Shown here one piece after another: positions 41,221 through 51,171 of a DNA stretch of 64,000 bases. The translations under genes and the position numbers were made by a program. Under the pieces are notes generated by a model, which was not told the DNA's origin, ran no database searches, and saw only the letters and a program-made list of their open reading frames with translations. Positions within the stretch are counted from its first letter, which is position 1; each line of letters starts with the position of its first letter. The stretch spans positions 195,369 to 259,368 of the forward strand of contig NW_017962916.1 of assembly GCF_001661345.1 (NCBI RefSeq), read 5' to 3'. The DNA is from Ascoidea rubescens DSM 1968 (lineage: Eukaryota > Ascomycota > Saccharomycetes > Ascoideales > Ascoideaceae).

Positions 41221-42072
41221 ATGGACAGCAACATCGCTTCTACAAATGGCGCTGCAGTAGATGCTTCTAGCAAATCTCCTGGGCTATATCAGCTCGATCG
41301 ACATTATGAGCCTTACGAGCCGTATGACGTTGATGATATTTATAACTATGAGAATTACGATGAATATGATGATGAATTGAACGAGCTAAATGACTATAGT
41401 GATACCGCCGATATCACTACTAATGCCATTACTGCCACTAATGCTAGTAAGAAAAGAGAAAGACAGGTTTATGTTCCTCCATTAAATTTTTCATTGATTG
41501 AGGACTCAATCTACAGGTCGGGACATCCAGTACCGATCAATTTCAAATTCTTGAAGAAATTGAATCTAAAGACGATAATTTATATAGGAGACAAAGAGGA
41601 CAACTATTTGTATTACAAGTGGATTAAGGAAGAGAAAAAGCGAAAAAACGGATTGAATTTCTACTATTTTAAATTCAAATCATGCAAGGAACCTTTTTTA
41701 ATGAACGATTCCAAAATTATAATCAAAACCATCAACCTAATATTGAATCCTCAAAATTATCCGATCTTGATTCACTCAAATAAGGGCAAACATCGAATTG
41801 GGGTCTTGGTTGGCATATTAAGAAAACTATTGCAAAACTGGTCTTTAAGTGGCATATTCAATGAATATGCTAAATTTTCCGGCGATAAAGGCGATATCGA
41901 TTTAGAGTTTATTGAAAATTTCAATCCAATTTTATTTAAAAAGAAAAGTGAAAATCATTTCTTAAATACTACTAAAAATTATCTCAATAAAGATAACGAT
42001 AAGGAAAACGAAAACGAAAAAAAAAAAGAAAAGATTAATAATTTACCTTCTTTTATTAAAATATTTCACTAA
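41221..42072 (+). CDS. OCA2: Oca2-like atypical protein-tyrosine-phosphatase (Siw14/Oca family) lacking the catalytic Cys
   Basis: The 283-residue product has an acidic, Tyr-rich N-terminal extension (1-90), then VPPLNFSLIEDSIYRSGHP and the phosphatase core. The P-loop reads HSNKGKHRIG, so the nucleophilic Cys of HCxxGxxR is replaced by Ser (TCA codon), while the Arg is kept. The following WSLSGIFNEYAKFSGDKG and DLEFIENF are typical of the Oca group. In yeast, Oca1, Oca2, Oca4, Oca6 and Siw14 form an assembly tied to inositol pyrophosphate breakdown, and Oca2 is one of the members thought to be inactive. Synteny with a YNL058C-type gene supports OCA2. The last 30 bases overlap LOA1 tail to tail. 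Confidence 0.85.
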   Translation: MDSNIASTNGAAVDASSKSPGLYQLDRHYEPYEPYDVDDIYNYENYDEYDDELNELNDYSDTADITTNAITATNASKKRERQVYVPPLNFSLIEDSIYRSGHPVPINFKFLKKLNLKTIIYIGDKEDNYLYYKWIKEEKKRKNGLNFYYFKFKSCKEPFLMNDSKIIIKTINLILNPQNYPILIHSNKGKHRIGVLVGILRKLLQNWSLSGIFNEYAKFSGDKGDIDLEFIENFNPILFKKKSENHFLNTTKNYLNKDNDKENENEKKKEKINNLPSFIKIFH

Positions 42073-43089
42073 AAACTTTTTTTTACTGTTTAAATTCAAC
42101 TCATTACTAACAAACCTGATTTTGCCATCATTGCAAAACAATTTTCTAACTTCTTCTTCCAAATTACGTTTACCAGAACTATCAGAAGCATCAATGTAAT
42201 GATTAACATTAAGAATCTTAATATTAAATTTAATCGACGATAGATTAGATAATAAAGAATACAAATAAAAAAATTTATCAACTGGGATTGGAGTAGTTAG
42301 ATAATTTGGTATGATTTTAACAGAAATTATATTCAACTTTTCCAATTGATTCTCATCAGCATTATTGAATAAATTATTAAAGGATAAAATCGATTTGCCA
42401 TTACTTGTGGTACCCTCTGGAAAGATAAAGATCACCTTATCTTTAAATTTGTTACTCAAATCATTAAATCTAATCATATCCTTATTCTTAATCTTATACG
42501 ACAACGGATTGGCAATTGAGTATAAAATAGATTCAAATAACGATAATTCAACCAAATAGCCCTCACCATCCGGCTTATCATTAACATTAAAGAGATAAAT
42601 TATTTTTTGATTATCCTTAATTTTGGTTATTAAAAATAATATAATGAAATCCAATGGATTGGTTAAATTAACTAAATATTTCTTATTCTTGGCAGGTAGA
42701 TTCTGATTCAAGATTGAACTACCATTCAAGTAAATTGTCTTCTTATTGTAATCATTAATTCTTATAGCAATTAAGTTTTGGAAATTAGTTGAAAAGAAAA
42801 AACAAAAATTCGAAGAAAAGAGAAAGTTGAAATTGAAATTTAATATATAGTATTGCGAATAATTGTTTATATTTAACACAATCGATAGCGGAAAAACTAT
42901 TATTAAATAAGTTAAATTTAATAAAATGAAAAGTGGAAATTTGATTGAAAAATTGATAAATTGAAATAATTTGATTAAATAGTAATACGCCTGGTTGTTT
43001 TCGTAATAAAATAACTCATTTGAATTGATAATTGGTATGAAAGGAGCAATCCCAGTTCCTTTATCCCTCCAATTTGAATATTTTTCCAT
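42043..43089 (-). CDS. LOA1: Loa1/Vps66-like lysophosphatidic acid acyltransferase
   Basis: The 348-residue product starts MEKYSNWRDKGTGIAPFIP, a near-exact match to the opening of S. cerevisiae Loa1. It then has a hydrophobic stretch (about 45-80), a NLTNPLDF block in place of the usual acyltransferase NHxxxxD, and FIFPEGTTSNGKS, the glycerophosphate-binding motif III. Loa1 is an ER and lipid-droplet enzyme that transfers oleoyl chains to lysophosphatidic acid and affects triglyceride storage and vacuolar sorting. Loss of the canonical His is also seen in Loa1 itself (NCTSPLD as I recall it), so it is not a defect. The 3' end overlaps OCA2 by 30 bp. Confidence 0.92.
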   Translation of the reverse strand: MEKYSNWRDKGTGIAPFIPIINSNELFYYENNQAYYYLIKLFQFINFSIKFPLFILLNLTYLIIVFPLSIVLNINNYSQYYILNFNFNFLFSSNFCFFFSTNFQNLIAIRINDYNKKTIYLNGSSILNQNLPAKNKKYLVNLTNPLDFIILFLITKIKDNQKIIYLFNVNDKPDGEGYLVELSLFESILYSIANPLSYKIKNKDMIRFNDLSNKFKDKVIFIFPEGTTSNGKSILSFNNLFNNADENQLEKLNIISVKIIPNYLTTPIPVDKFFYLYSLLSNLSSIKFNIKILNVNHYIDASDSSGKRNLEEEVRKLFCNDGKIRFVSNELNLNSKKKFLVKYFNKRR

Positions 43090-45187
43090 TTTAGTATTTA
43101 TCTATTGTAATTTGTAATAATTAACTACTACAGTTGAGTAGTGATCTATTTGTTATCAATTACACTGAGCTGATACAGAATTCAAAGAAAGGAAAAAATA
43201 TGCAGATACACGTGATGAAACACTAATAACAAGAAACAACAAAAAAATATATGGACGAGTTGGGAATTGAACCCAAGACCTTCTGCACGCTAAGCAGACG
43301 CGCTACCAACTGCGCTACACGCCCGTCTAGACAAATGTATATGGGACATCATATATCACAAGAGTAAATAAGTCATGTGGTACATAACTTTTATTTTAAA
43401 AAAGGTCTATTAGATAGTTTTGCAGGATTTGATCTACAGAGGTGCAAAATGGAATCCCGGGAGTAGTTGAGACTGGAATAGATTTTGGATCCGGTTTGTC
43501 TACGGGTTATGCTGGCGGTGACAGTATTCGAATGGATCATCAGGGTATGGCGAGATACGACACCGGCGATACATGTCCCGCTTCTCACCATCAGAAAAGC
43601 GAAAGGAGAAAGGCAAAAAGTTGCTCATATCTTCATTGGAAAATGGGTGATGAAGGCATCACCCCGTGAGTCAGTGTGGTAGTGGTGTACGGGTGTGGGC
43701 GAGCTTTTCAAGGGAGTTTGGATGTCGAATGGGATAATTTAGATGCGAAACAAACGCCAACGAGCCAACGAACCAACAATCCAGGTTCTGAGCGTCCGCC
43801 CGCTGTGCTGCCATGGCTGACTAAAGGAGGGGTCGCTATCGCGGGCGTGCTAAAAATACCTCGTGCTCACCAGGAGATACATCTCAGATCGCTGCGCTCG
43901 TGCTGATGCTCGGCTTGTTCGAGCTCGGCGAGTGCGCGTGCCCCACCAGCTGACGGTCGGCCCGTCCCTGCGTGCGCTAACTGCCGGCGGAGCTGTATCT
44001 CCTTCACCGCCACTGCTTGGTCGCTCCAGACGGGTGCAACTTGTCGGGGTTATTTCCACGTCTGCGGTTCGTCCAATGTGGAAAACCGGCTCGAGGTCTT
44101 CCCTTCGTTAGCGGGCGGCACACTGTTGGCAGCAGTCTCTGTGCGGATGTAGACCTTCAAGTGTGCGACAAACTGGTGCCACTGCCCGTGCCACTCAGGG
44201 TGCGGTCCAGTTACGATGCGACCGCGATCGAAGTTGCTATTGTCTGTTGTTTGCTCTGTCGCGAGTGCAGCTCTCTATATTTCTCGAGCGCTTTCGAAGA
44301 TGGTGTCTTTGGTATCAACGATATCTGGATTTGGCACTGTGCTTAATAACATCTTACCAAATCTTCACCTTGCTTCTCCAGCCAACTCAATAGTCCTTTC
44401 CCGATCCAGTAATCTCTAGTCTTCGATCTGAGCTTTGTGAAAACTCTTCCTCATTCTTCCATTGCTTAACATTAACTAGACCCATTTTTACCAATCTTAT
44501 TAATTTTATTTACTTTTTCTTACTTTGCTTTCTCTCGTTGTTTAATTACTCACCTTCTCTTTTTTATGATTAAATTCTATTTTTCTTCTTTCCCACAGTC
44601 CCTCACATGCCTATCTTTTTTCTTATATAATTTTCTTTCATACTTTGCTCATGTCTCTTTACCTCAGTATAATAAAATTCATATAAATTCCTTGCACTTC
44701 ACCTCTCTTTCATCTATTTTCTTATATTTTTATTTCTTTATAATATTTATTATCTTAAATATCCACTCGATAAAAGAATAGTCTCCTACCTATTTTTTTT
44801 TTCACCCAAAAATCACAAATCATTCACCACAAACATTTAACCAGTTTTTCTCAATCAACTGTTAGCCATCAGCTATCAACTCACGACTATCTATAACTTT
44901 ATTTTTCCAAACTTTATTTTCAACCTTATACGCTTTCCATCCTATTTGGTAAATCACTATTTTATCGCTAAATCTTTAGAATTTCTTTTTCTATTATAAA
45001 GATAATATAAATATAAACATTTATTAAATCAACTATAAATATAAATATATTCCATCCTATTCCAATTCCAATTTCAATACATCCACTTCTAATAATCATC
45101 AATCTACTTTTAATAACCAATTTATATTCTTTCTCAAACATCAACATCTTCATATTTACATCTTTAATTACACTTTATTAATCCACA
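43090..45187. other. Divergent intergenic region holding tRNA-Ala and a strong GC-rich island
   Basis: Besides the tRNA, the block at about 43440-44340 is balanced to strongly GC-rich (peak 43780-44330). After it come 850 bp of T/C-rich and A/T-rich leader before AAT2. A CACGTG lies at 43209-43214. Frames in the island are open on both strands but match nothing; a structured RNA was considered and no RNase P, SRP or snRNA signature was found. Confidence 0.5.
43252..43324 (-). tRNA. tRNA-Ala (anticodon AGC)
   Basis: A 73-nt cloverleaf is read on the minus strand. The acceptor GGGCGTG pairs with CTCGTCC and carries the G3-U70 pair that identifies alanine tRNAs; one U6-U67 mismatch is present. 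The D-arm is GCGC/GCGC, the anticodon arm TCTGC-TTAGCGT-GCAGA with anticodon AGC, and the T-arm TTGGG-TTCAATT-CCCAA. No intron is present. A run of seven T on the transcribed strand (plus 43247-43241) is the pol III terminator. Confidence 0.97.
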
Positions 45188-46480
45188 ATGTCTACTGCTT
45201 TCTCAAATATTTACCAATTACCTCCTGATCCTTTATTCGGTGTTGCTTCTCGTTGCAAAGCTGATAAGAGAACCAATAAAGTTGACTTGGTGTTGGGTGC
45301 TTATAGAGATAATAATGGTAAACCATGGATATTGCCTTCTGTCAAATCTGCCGAAGAATCAATCAAGTCAGATCCCACTTACAACCACGAATACTTGCCA
45401 ATTGAAGGTTTCAAATCTCTTAATTTAAACGCTGCTAAAATTGCTCTCGGTGAAGATTCAATTGTCTTTGACCAAAACAGAATCGTCTCTATTCAATCTC
45501 TCTCTGGTACCGGTGCTCTACATTTATCTGCTAAATTCCTATCTCAATTTTATACTGGAAATGTTAATAACGCATCAAAAGATTTAGTGATATCAAACAA
45601 CAATAGAGCTACTGTTTATGTATCAAAACCAACTTGGGCTAATCATATTCAAATTTTTGAATCCTCTGGTTTTAACGTTGATTTTTACAGGTACTGGGAT
45701 CCTTCAAATAAATCCTTAGATTTCCAAAATTATTTGAACGATATTAATAACGCACCAAATGGTTCAATCTTTGTTCTTCACTCTTGTGCCCATAATCCAA
45801 CTGGTTTAGACCCATCTCCTGAACAGTGGCTAGAAATCTTAAACCACATCAACTCAAAAAATCATTTTGTTATCTTCGATACTGCTTATCAAGGCTTTGC
45901 ATCTGGTGACTTGGAAAGAGATGCTTGGGCGCTAAGAAAAGGTATTGAAATCCTCAACACCCCCATAATAATTTGCCAATCTTTTGCTAAAAATACTGGA
46001 ATGTATGGTGAAAGAGTCGGTGTAGTTCATTTAATCTTGTCTGAATCTGAAAAGGATAACGAGTTTTTGAAAAATTCAATTGCTTCTCAATTCAAAAAGA
46101 TAACAAGATCAGAACTATCAAATCCTCCTGCTTACGGTGCTAAAATCGTGTCTAAAATATTATCCACTCCAAAATTGCTAGACCAATGGCATGATGACCT
46201 AATAACAATGTCCTCAAGAATTACAGAAATGAGATTGAAACTAAGAATCTATTTGGAAAAACTGAATACTCCTGGTACTTGGAATCACATCACTGATCAA
46301 ATCGGTATGTTCTCCTTTACAGGTTTAAACCCAAAACAGGTCGAAAGATTAGCCTCTGAACATGGCGTCTACTTGATCTCATCTGGTAGAATTTCTATTG
46401 CTGGTTTAAATGACTCAAATGTCGAATATGTTGCACAATCAATAGATGAAACTGTTAAATATTATCAAACTGATAATTAA
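45188..46480 (+). CDS. AAT2: Aspartate aminotransferase, cytosolic/peroxisomal Aat2 type
   Basis: The 430-residue product is a complete class-I aminotransferase: opening LPPDPLFGVASRCKADKR, EYLPIEGF, SGTGALHL, HSCAHNPTGLDP, and the PLP-binding Lys268 in QSFAKNTGMYGERVG, ending with GRISIAGLN. It interconverts aspartate plus 2-oxoglutarate with oxaloacetate plus glutamate. The lack of a basic presequence points to the cytosolic/peroxisomal isoform rather than mitochondrial Aat1. There is no obvious C-terminal SKL-type peroxisomal signal (ends YYQTDN). Residue 359, a conserved Leu in KLxTPGxW, is encoded by CTG, which bears on how this yeast reads that codon. The start codon follows a C/A-rich leader. 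Confidence 0.93.
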   Translation: MSTAFSNIYQLPPDPLFGVASRCKADKRTNKVDLVLGAYRDNNGKPWILPSVKSAEESIKSDPTYNHEYLPIEGFKSLNLNAAKIALGEDSIVFDQNRIVSIQSLSGTGALHLSAKFLSQFYTGNVNNASKDLVISNNNRATVYVSKPTWANHIQIFESSGFNVDFYRYWDPSNKSLDFQNYLNDINNAPNGSIFVLHSCAHNPTGLDPSPEQWLEILNHINSKNHFVIFDTAYQGFASGDLERDAWALRKGIEILNTPIIICQSFAKNTGMYGERVGVVHLILSESEKDNEFLKNSIASQFKKITRSELSNPPAYGAKIVSKILSTPKLLDQWHDDLITMSSRITEMRLKLRIYLEKLNTPGTWNHITDQIGMFSFTGLNPKQVERLASEHGVYLISSGRISIAGLNDSNVEYVAQSIDETVKYYQTDN

Positions 46481-47394
46481 TTACCATATCAATATTTCAT
46501 GATAATTATTAAAAAACCAGAATAATGAATTTTTCCTTTGTTCCCTTGGCCCTGTTTATCCTAATCTCGATCTTAATCTTTATCTAGATCTTTATCTTTT
46601 ATCCTCCCCCATTGATGAATCATCTTATATTTTTCTCTTATCTTTTTTTTTCATCTTTATCTACAGAATCTTGTTTTATAATTTCATATTTCCACTAGAT
46701 TATTTTTTTTACTGTTTTTTACTCATTTTTACTTTTTTGTACCTTTTTATACTTTTTTTATGCTGTTTTTAGTCTTAAACTAAACTGTGATATAACTTTA
46801 ATAATACTCAATACTCAATACTTGATAATGCACATTATTCCAATTCAGGCACATTCTCTGACGTAATACTATTCAGTTGTATTGATTACATAACAATTTC
46901 ATCCTTATGTAACTACAGGCTTGCTTACCTACTATTGTTTGGCGTGATAAAGCGCGTCTTCGTTGCATTTCTGTTTCCTGTCTTTATTTAGCGGTTTAAG
47001 TCACGTGCTGATTGTTTCAATTCTTTTTTTTATCTCTGTTTATACTCTTTGATTGATTATAGTTCTTTGAGTGGTATTCTTTTTTTTCCTCTTCTCATCT
47101 GTCATTTTATTTTATTTTACTTTTGTTCGTTTATTCTCTTATTTATTCCATAAAAATATATTTATACTGATTTTCATTATTTAAAATCTCAATTATCTTA
47201 TTTTTTTACTTTCTTGTTAGTCTCTGTTTTTACAATTACTTGTGTAATTTTTTCTTTTTTTTTTGAATTCTTTTTTTTTTCAATAATCAAACTAAAATAA
47301 AAGGATTCAGCCTAAATTTTTTTTCCAGTTCTTGAGCTACTGTTTAAGTTATTCTATCATTTTCCTATTCATTTGAAATAAAACTTTTGGTAAA
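46481..47394. other. Intergenic region between AAT2 and the J-domain gene
   Basis: T-rich 3' flank of AAT2, then a short GC-rich patch near 46915-47010 with a CACGTG at 47002-47007, then 380 bp of strongly T-rich leader. No gene is seen. Confidence 0.55.
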
Positions 47395-50300
47395 ATGAAT
47401 CGAAATCCTAAAGTTGCTCCAGATCATTACTCTATCCTAGGTGTCGATAGAAATGCTTCAGAATCCGAGATTAAAAAATCATACAGAAAATTGGCTTTAA
47501 AATATCACCCCGATAAAAATCCTTCAAAGGAAGCTGCTGATTTATTTAAATCAATTGTCGATTCCTACCATGTTTTAAGTGATACAACTAGACGTTCTGA
47601 ATATGACAGAAATTCAATTCATTATTTTAATCCTCCAAATCCTCCAAATTCTCACAATGCTAGAAGACGTCAACAACATCAAAGTTATCAACAATCGCAG
47701 CAATTCGAACCTCAATTTCCTAATTTTGGTCAATCTTACTCTTCCTTCTTTAGCAATTTATACGGCCAACCTCCATATACTTATCCTTTCTTCGCTGAAA
47801 CTAACGTAAATCCGAATCCAAATCCAAACCCACTCTTTGATGATGGTAATATTAATAATAGTAATTCCAGTGATTCATTCCCAAATGCCAGTCAGAATTT
47901 TAGCTTTAGAAGTTTTCAAAATACTTTTTCAAATCCTTTTCCCAATTTTCAAAATCCAGCGAATACTCCATTTCAACAAAGTTATCAAAACTCTAGAAAT
48001 ACAAATCCTCCTACTCAAGCTGATTATAATGCCTCAAATTCAAATGCTTCCCATAAACAAAGCCATCCAAAACCTCATAATAATAAAAACAATAAGAATA
48101 ATAAGAACAATAAAAATAATAAGAATAACGACATTAATAATAATAACGACGATAGCAGTAATAACACTTCAAATCCAAATCCAAATCCAAATCCTTATTC
48201 GAGTAATTTTTCTTCTTTTTATAACAACTACAAAAATCAAAAAGACACGGAATTTCAATCTCAAACTAATAATACTAAGACTAATCACAAAAAAGGTAAA
48301 CTTTTTAATCACAATACCAAAAAGAAAAAGGGTTTTAGTTTATATTCCAATGAAGATGAACCTGCTTTCAATCCCAATCAAGAGAAAAAAGAAACAGCAA
48401 ATGGAAATGAAAATGGAAATAAAAATGGAAATGAAAATGAAAATGAAAATGAAAATGAAGACAATATAATTAACGAAAATTCACCTTCAAAACCCGTAGT
48501 TATTGATTCTGATGAAGATTCTTCTGTAGATGAATCTGAGCTTTCTTTGAAAAAAAATGTCAAGAGATCTAATGAAACGAGCACCAATGACCATTCTGCC
48601 ACTAAAAAACAAAAACCTACTCTGTCCAATTCAACGACATCAAACATCTTTTCATATAAAGGTGAAGCTGTGAACAACCATTCAATTAATAAAAACAATA
48701 ACAAAAGCTCGGAGAAGAAGTCACCAAGATCGTCATTATTTAGTAGAACTAGAAATCTCCATAAACAAAGAAATCCAAATAGATATAGAACTCGCTCAGC
48801 TTCAAAAGCTCCAAGTCTAAGAGAAGAAGCGCTAGCTTATATTGAGATTGAATCATCCGATAGCGATACTATAGTTTCGACAAATAAATCCAAGAAATCA
48901 ACCAAGAAAAAAAATAATAGTAGTACTAGTACTAGTAATATTAGTGTTGATTTTAGTAGGAATAATGCTCCTAATAAAAAAGATGATAATCATCTTTCAA
49001 AAACTGGAAATAAAATTGATGGCAATGGTAATAATAATGACAGTAATAACAATAATAACAATAATAACGCGAAGAATGGCAAAAATGGTATGAATTCTCC
49101 AAATATTGATATAACAGATTATTTTAAACCAATATCTAAGGAAACTATATTAAAGGGAAATTCAAATAGTAGTCTGGAAAAATTAAAAAATAGATTAGGT
49201 ATTTCAGAGATTATTGGTGGCATTGAAAAGGACAATAGACTTTTTAATGGCAATAATAACAACGGTAGTAATCTGAAGAAAAGAAAAGGGGATTCAGGTA
49301 GAGCATTTAGAACCGATATTGAAGAGGAAGTATCTACAGATTACTTGGATGCCATATCAGAGGAAGAAAAAGTTGATGTATTAAATTTTTTTAGGAAAGA
49401 TAAAGAAATAAAAGTACCAATATCAGTAAAGAAGAATATGAAAAATATGAATATTGTTGGAAATTTACCTAATGAATTTTCCAAACTTGAAACAGACAAA
49501 TTGAATGATGATGTCTTTAATAACAATAGTAATAAGAAAATTGAAATTAATGAGATCAATGTTAATGAAAAAGATATTGTGAACATATCTGATTCGGATA
49601 CTGATTCTGAAAGTGATGAAATCAGGATATCAGGTTTAAGAAGGGCGTATACAAGTAACGATATACATAATGCAACACATAGAAACAATAAATTGAAAAT
49701 TGATGATGCAGATGCAAATGCAAATGCAAATGCAAATGCAAATGAAGAGGAAGATTATCAAGAGAAGACGAAGAATACAAATTTTGAACAAGATGATGTG
49801 TTAATGAACGAGTATGATCCAGATGTTGATTCTGATATCGATGAAATTATTGATACTCGAAATGTAAAAAAACCGAATTCATTTAAAAGCGGAAAAGAGA
49901 TAATCATGGAGATATTGAAAGAGGAAACAGGGGGGAAAGATAAAGGCATTGTATTAGATGAGATTAATAGAAAGATGTTTTCAAATAATTTTGATATGAA
50001 AAGTATGAATTTGATGTTTAACGATAAAGATAATGGTAGTAGCAATGAGAAGAATAAAGAAAACCGAGATAATACTACCACCATTCCCCCTACTATTACT
50101 ACTACTACCACTACCACTACCACTACCAATAATAATAATACAAATAATAATAATAACACTACTAGTTTTTTCTCTAAGATGGACAAGTCAAAAAATGAAC
50201 AAATTGACAATCTAAGTATGCCAGTGAATAAAACTATTCCCAGGATGAAATTTGATATGAATTTGAATACAGTGGGGAAGAATAATAGAATAAATAAAAA

Positions 50301-50787
50301 AATAAGAAGAGTGTCAAGTGAAGAATTATGTCTGAACATCGACAGGCTTTTTAGTAAATTGAAAGAGCCTAGCATACCGGATATTTTCATTTCTAGCAAT
50401 AAAAACAACATACCAAATTCGAAAAAAGAAGTGAGTGAGTACAAAGAAGCACTCAAAGGATATGAAAACCGATGGAGCAAATGCTACCTCAAATGTCTCA
50501 GCTACCTCAATAAAAGGGGCCAGGCCAATTCACAGAATCTGAACTGGATATTCCCCAGCAATGCTGGTGACGAGGACGATGATGAAGAGGACGTGGACTC
50601 CAGTTCTGGGAGTTCATCGATTGAAAGAAGCCAGTTCCAGCGAGAGAACATCAAGGTCTTTGGCAAAGGCCTCATATCAGACACCCAGGTGTTGCTAAAA
50701 ATGGTGGATCTCATCCAGCAGAACAAACAGGTTATCAAGGAATTCAACACGTTGATCAAGAACGCTGAGGTACGGGGTGTTGTGTGA
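47395..50787 (+). CDS. Large J-domain (DnaJ/Hsp40) protein with SUMO-interaction-like motifs
   Basis: The 1130-residue product has a clean J-domain at 10-75 with HPD at 38-40 (YHPDKNP), so it should stimulate an Hsp70. No Gly/Phe zinc region follows, so this is class III. The next 950 residues are disordered and Asn-rich. They contain three hydrophobic-acidic strings ([11 protein letters not shown] near 368, [10 protein letters not shown] near 482, [12 protein letters not shown] near 728) that look like SUMO-interaction motifs. A final folded block (about 1015-1130) has [20 protein letters not shown] and [18 protein letters not shown]. Filamentous fungi have a J-protein with a similar Y-W-rich C-terminal block, a possible relative. 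I do not know a S. cerevisiae equivalent. The last 250 bp are GC-richer. Confidence 0.75.
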   Translation: MNRNPKVAPDHYSILGVDRNASESEIKKSYRKLALKYHPDKNPSKEAADLFKSIVDSYHVLSDTTRRSEYDRNSIHYFNPPNPPNSHNARRRQQHQSYQQSQQFEPQFPNFGQSYSSFFSNLYGQPPYTYPFFAETNVNPNPNPNPLFDDGNINNSNSSDSFPNASQNFSFRSFQNTFSNPFPNFQNPANTPFQQSYQNSRNTNPPTQADYNASNSNASHKQSHPKPHNNKNNKNNKNNKNNKNNDINNNNDDSSNNTSNPNPNPNPYSSNFSSFYNNYKNQKDTEFQSQTNNTKTNHKKGKLFNHNTKKKKGFSLYSNEDEPAFNPNQEKKETANGNENGNKNGNENENENENEDNIINENSPSKPVVIDSDEDSSVDESELSLKKNVKRSNETSTNDHSATKKQKPTLSNSTTSNIFSYKGEAVNNHSINKNNNKSSEKKSPRSSLFSRTRNLHKQRNPNRYRTRSASKAPSLREEALAYIEIESSDSDTIVSTNKSKKSTKKKNNSSTSTSNISVDFSRNNAPNKKDDNHLSKTGNKIDGNGNNNDSNNNNNNNNAKNGKNGMNSPNIDITDYFKPISKETILKGNSNSSLEKLKNRLGISEIIGGIEKDNRLFNGNNNNGSNLKKRKGDSGRAFRTDIEEEVSTDYLDAISEEEKVDVLNFFRKDKEIKVPISVKKNMKNMNIVGNLPNEFSKLETDKLNDDVFNNNSNKKIEINEINVNEKDIVNISDSDTDSESDEIRISGLRRAYTSNDIHNATHRNNKLKIDDADANANANANANEEEDYQEKTKNTNFEQDDVLMNEYDPDVDSDIDEIIDTRNVKKPNSFKSGKEIIMEILKEETGGKDKGIVLDEINRKMFSNNFDMKSMNLMFNDKDNGSSNEKNKENRDNTTTIPPTITTTTTTTTTTNNNNTNNNNNTTSFFSKMDKSKNEQIDNLSMPVNKTIPRMKFDMNLNTVGKNNRINKKIRRVSSEELCLNIDRLFSKLKEPSIPDIFISSNKNNIPNSKKEVSEYKEALKGYENRWSKCYLKCLSYLNKRGQANSQNLNWIFPSNAGDEDDDEEDVDSSSGSSSIERSQFQRENIKVFGKGLISDTQVLLKMVDLIQQNKQVIKEFNTLIKNAEVRGVV

Positions 50788-51171
50788 ATAGGCTTTGTGC
50801 TTGCTTATGTGCTGCTGATATCGATACCCATCTCTTGTGTTTAGTGAATGCTTTAGTGTTTTTGTTTACCTCTCTTTTCGACCCACAGCGCTGGCTCAAA
50901 ACTGCCGGTACCCCACGTGAAAGTCACGCAGAAACACAGTCCAGCACTGCACCCGCAACCATGTGTGTCTAGTGCTGGTTCTCGGAAAGTGGGCGCTAAA
51001 CGCCCTCATCTTCATCTTCATCTTCTTCTTCACCATCTTCTTCTTCACCATCTTCTTCTTCCTTCTCTGCTTTACCATCTTCTTGCTTTTGCTCCCAGCG
51101 ACCATCACCCTCTATCTACCTCGTCCGAGACTTCCTCTATTCAGCCCAAGTTGGCTCCAGGCCTGTGCACC
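50788..51171. other. Promoter of the Asn-rich gene
   Basis: GC-rich patch with CACGTG at 50914-50919, then a pyrimidine-rich leader with repeated CTTCTTCACCAT units (about 51000-51065). The frame of the next gene is open upstream of its chosen start, but that part is His/Leu/Pro-rich and looks like untranslated leader. Confidence 0.55.

Noticed and set aside
43391-44419. Multiple open frames in the GC-rich block before AAT2
   Set aside because: Frames overlap in several registers on both strands without any recognisable domain; treated as a compositional effect.
46990-47300. Centromere-like CDEI motif (TCACGTG) followed by T-rich DNA
   Set aside because: Point centromeres are confined to Saccharomycetaceae, this yeast has complex I and is outside that group, and no CDEIII-like block follows at the right distance.
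50917-51171. N-terminal extension of the Asn-rich protein upstream of 51172
   Set aside because: The extension is His/Leu/Pro-rich, spans a CACGTG promoter element and a pyrimidine repeat, and looks like untranslated leader.
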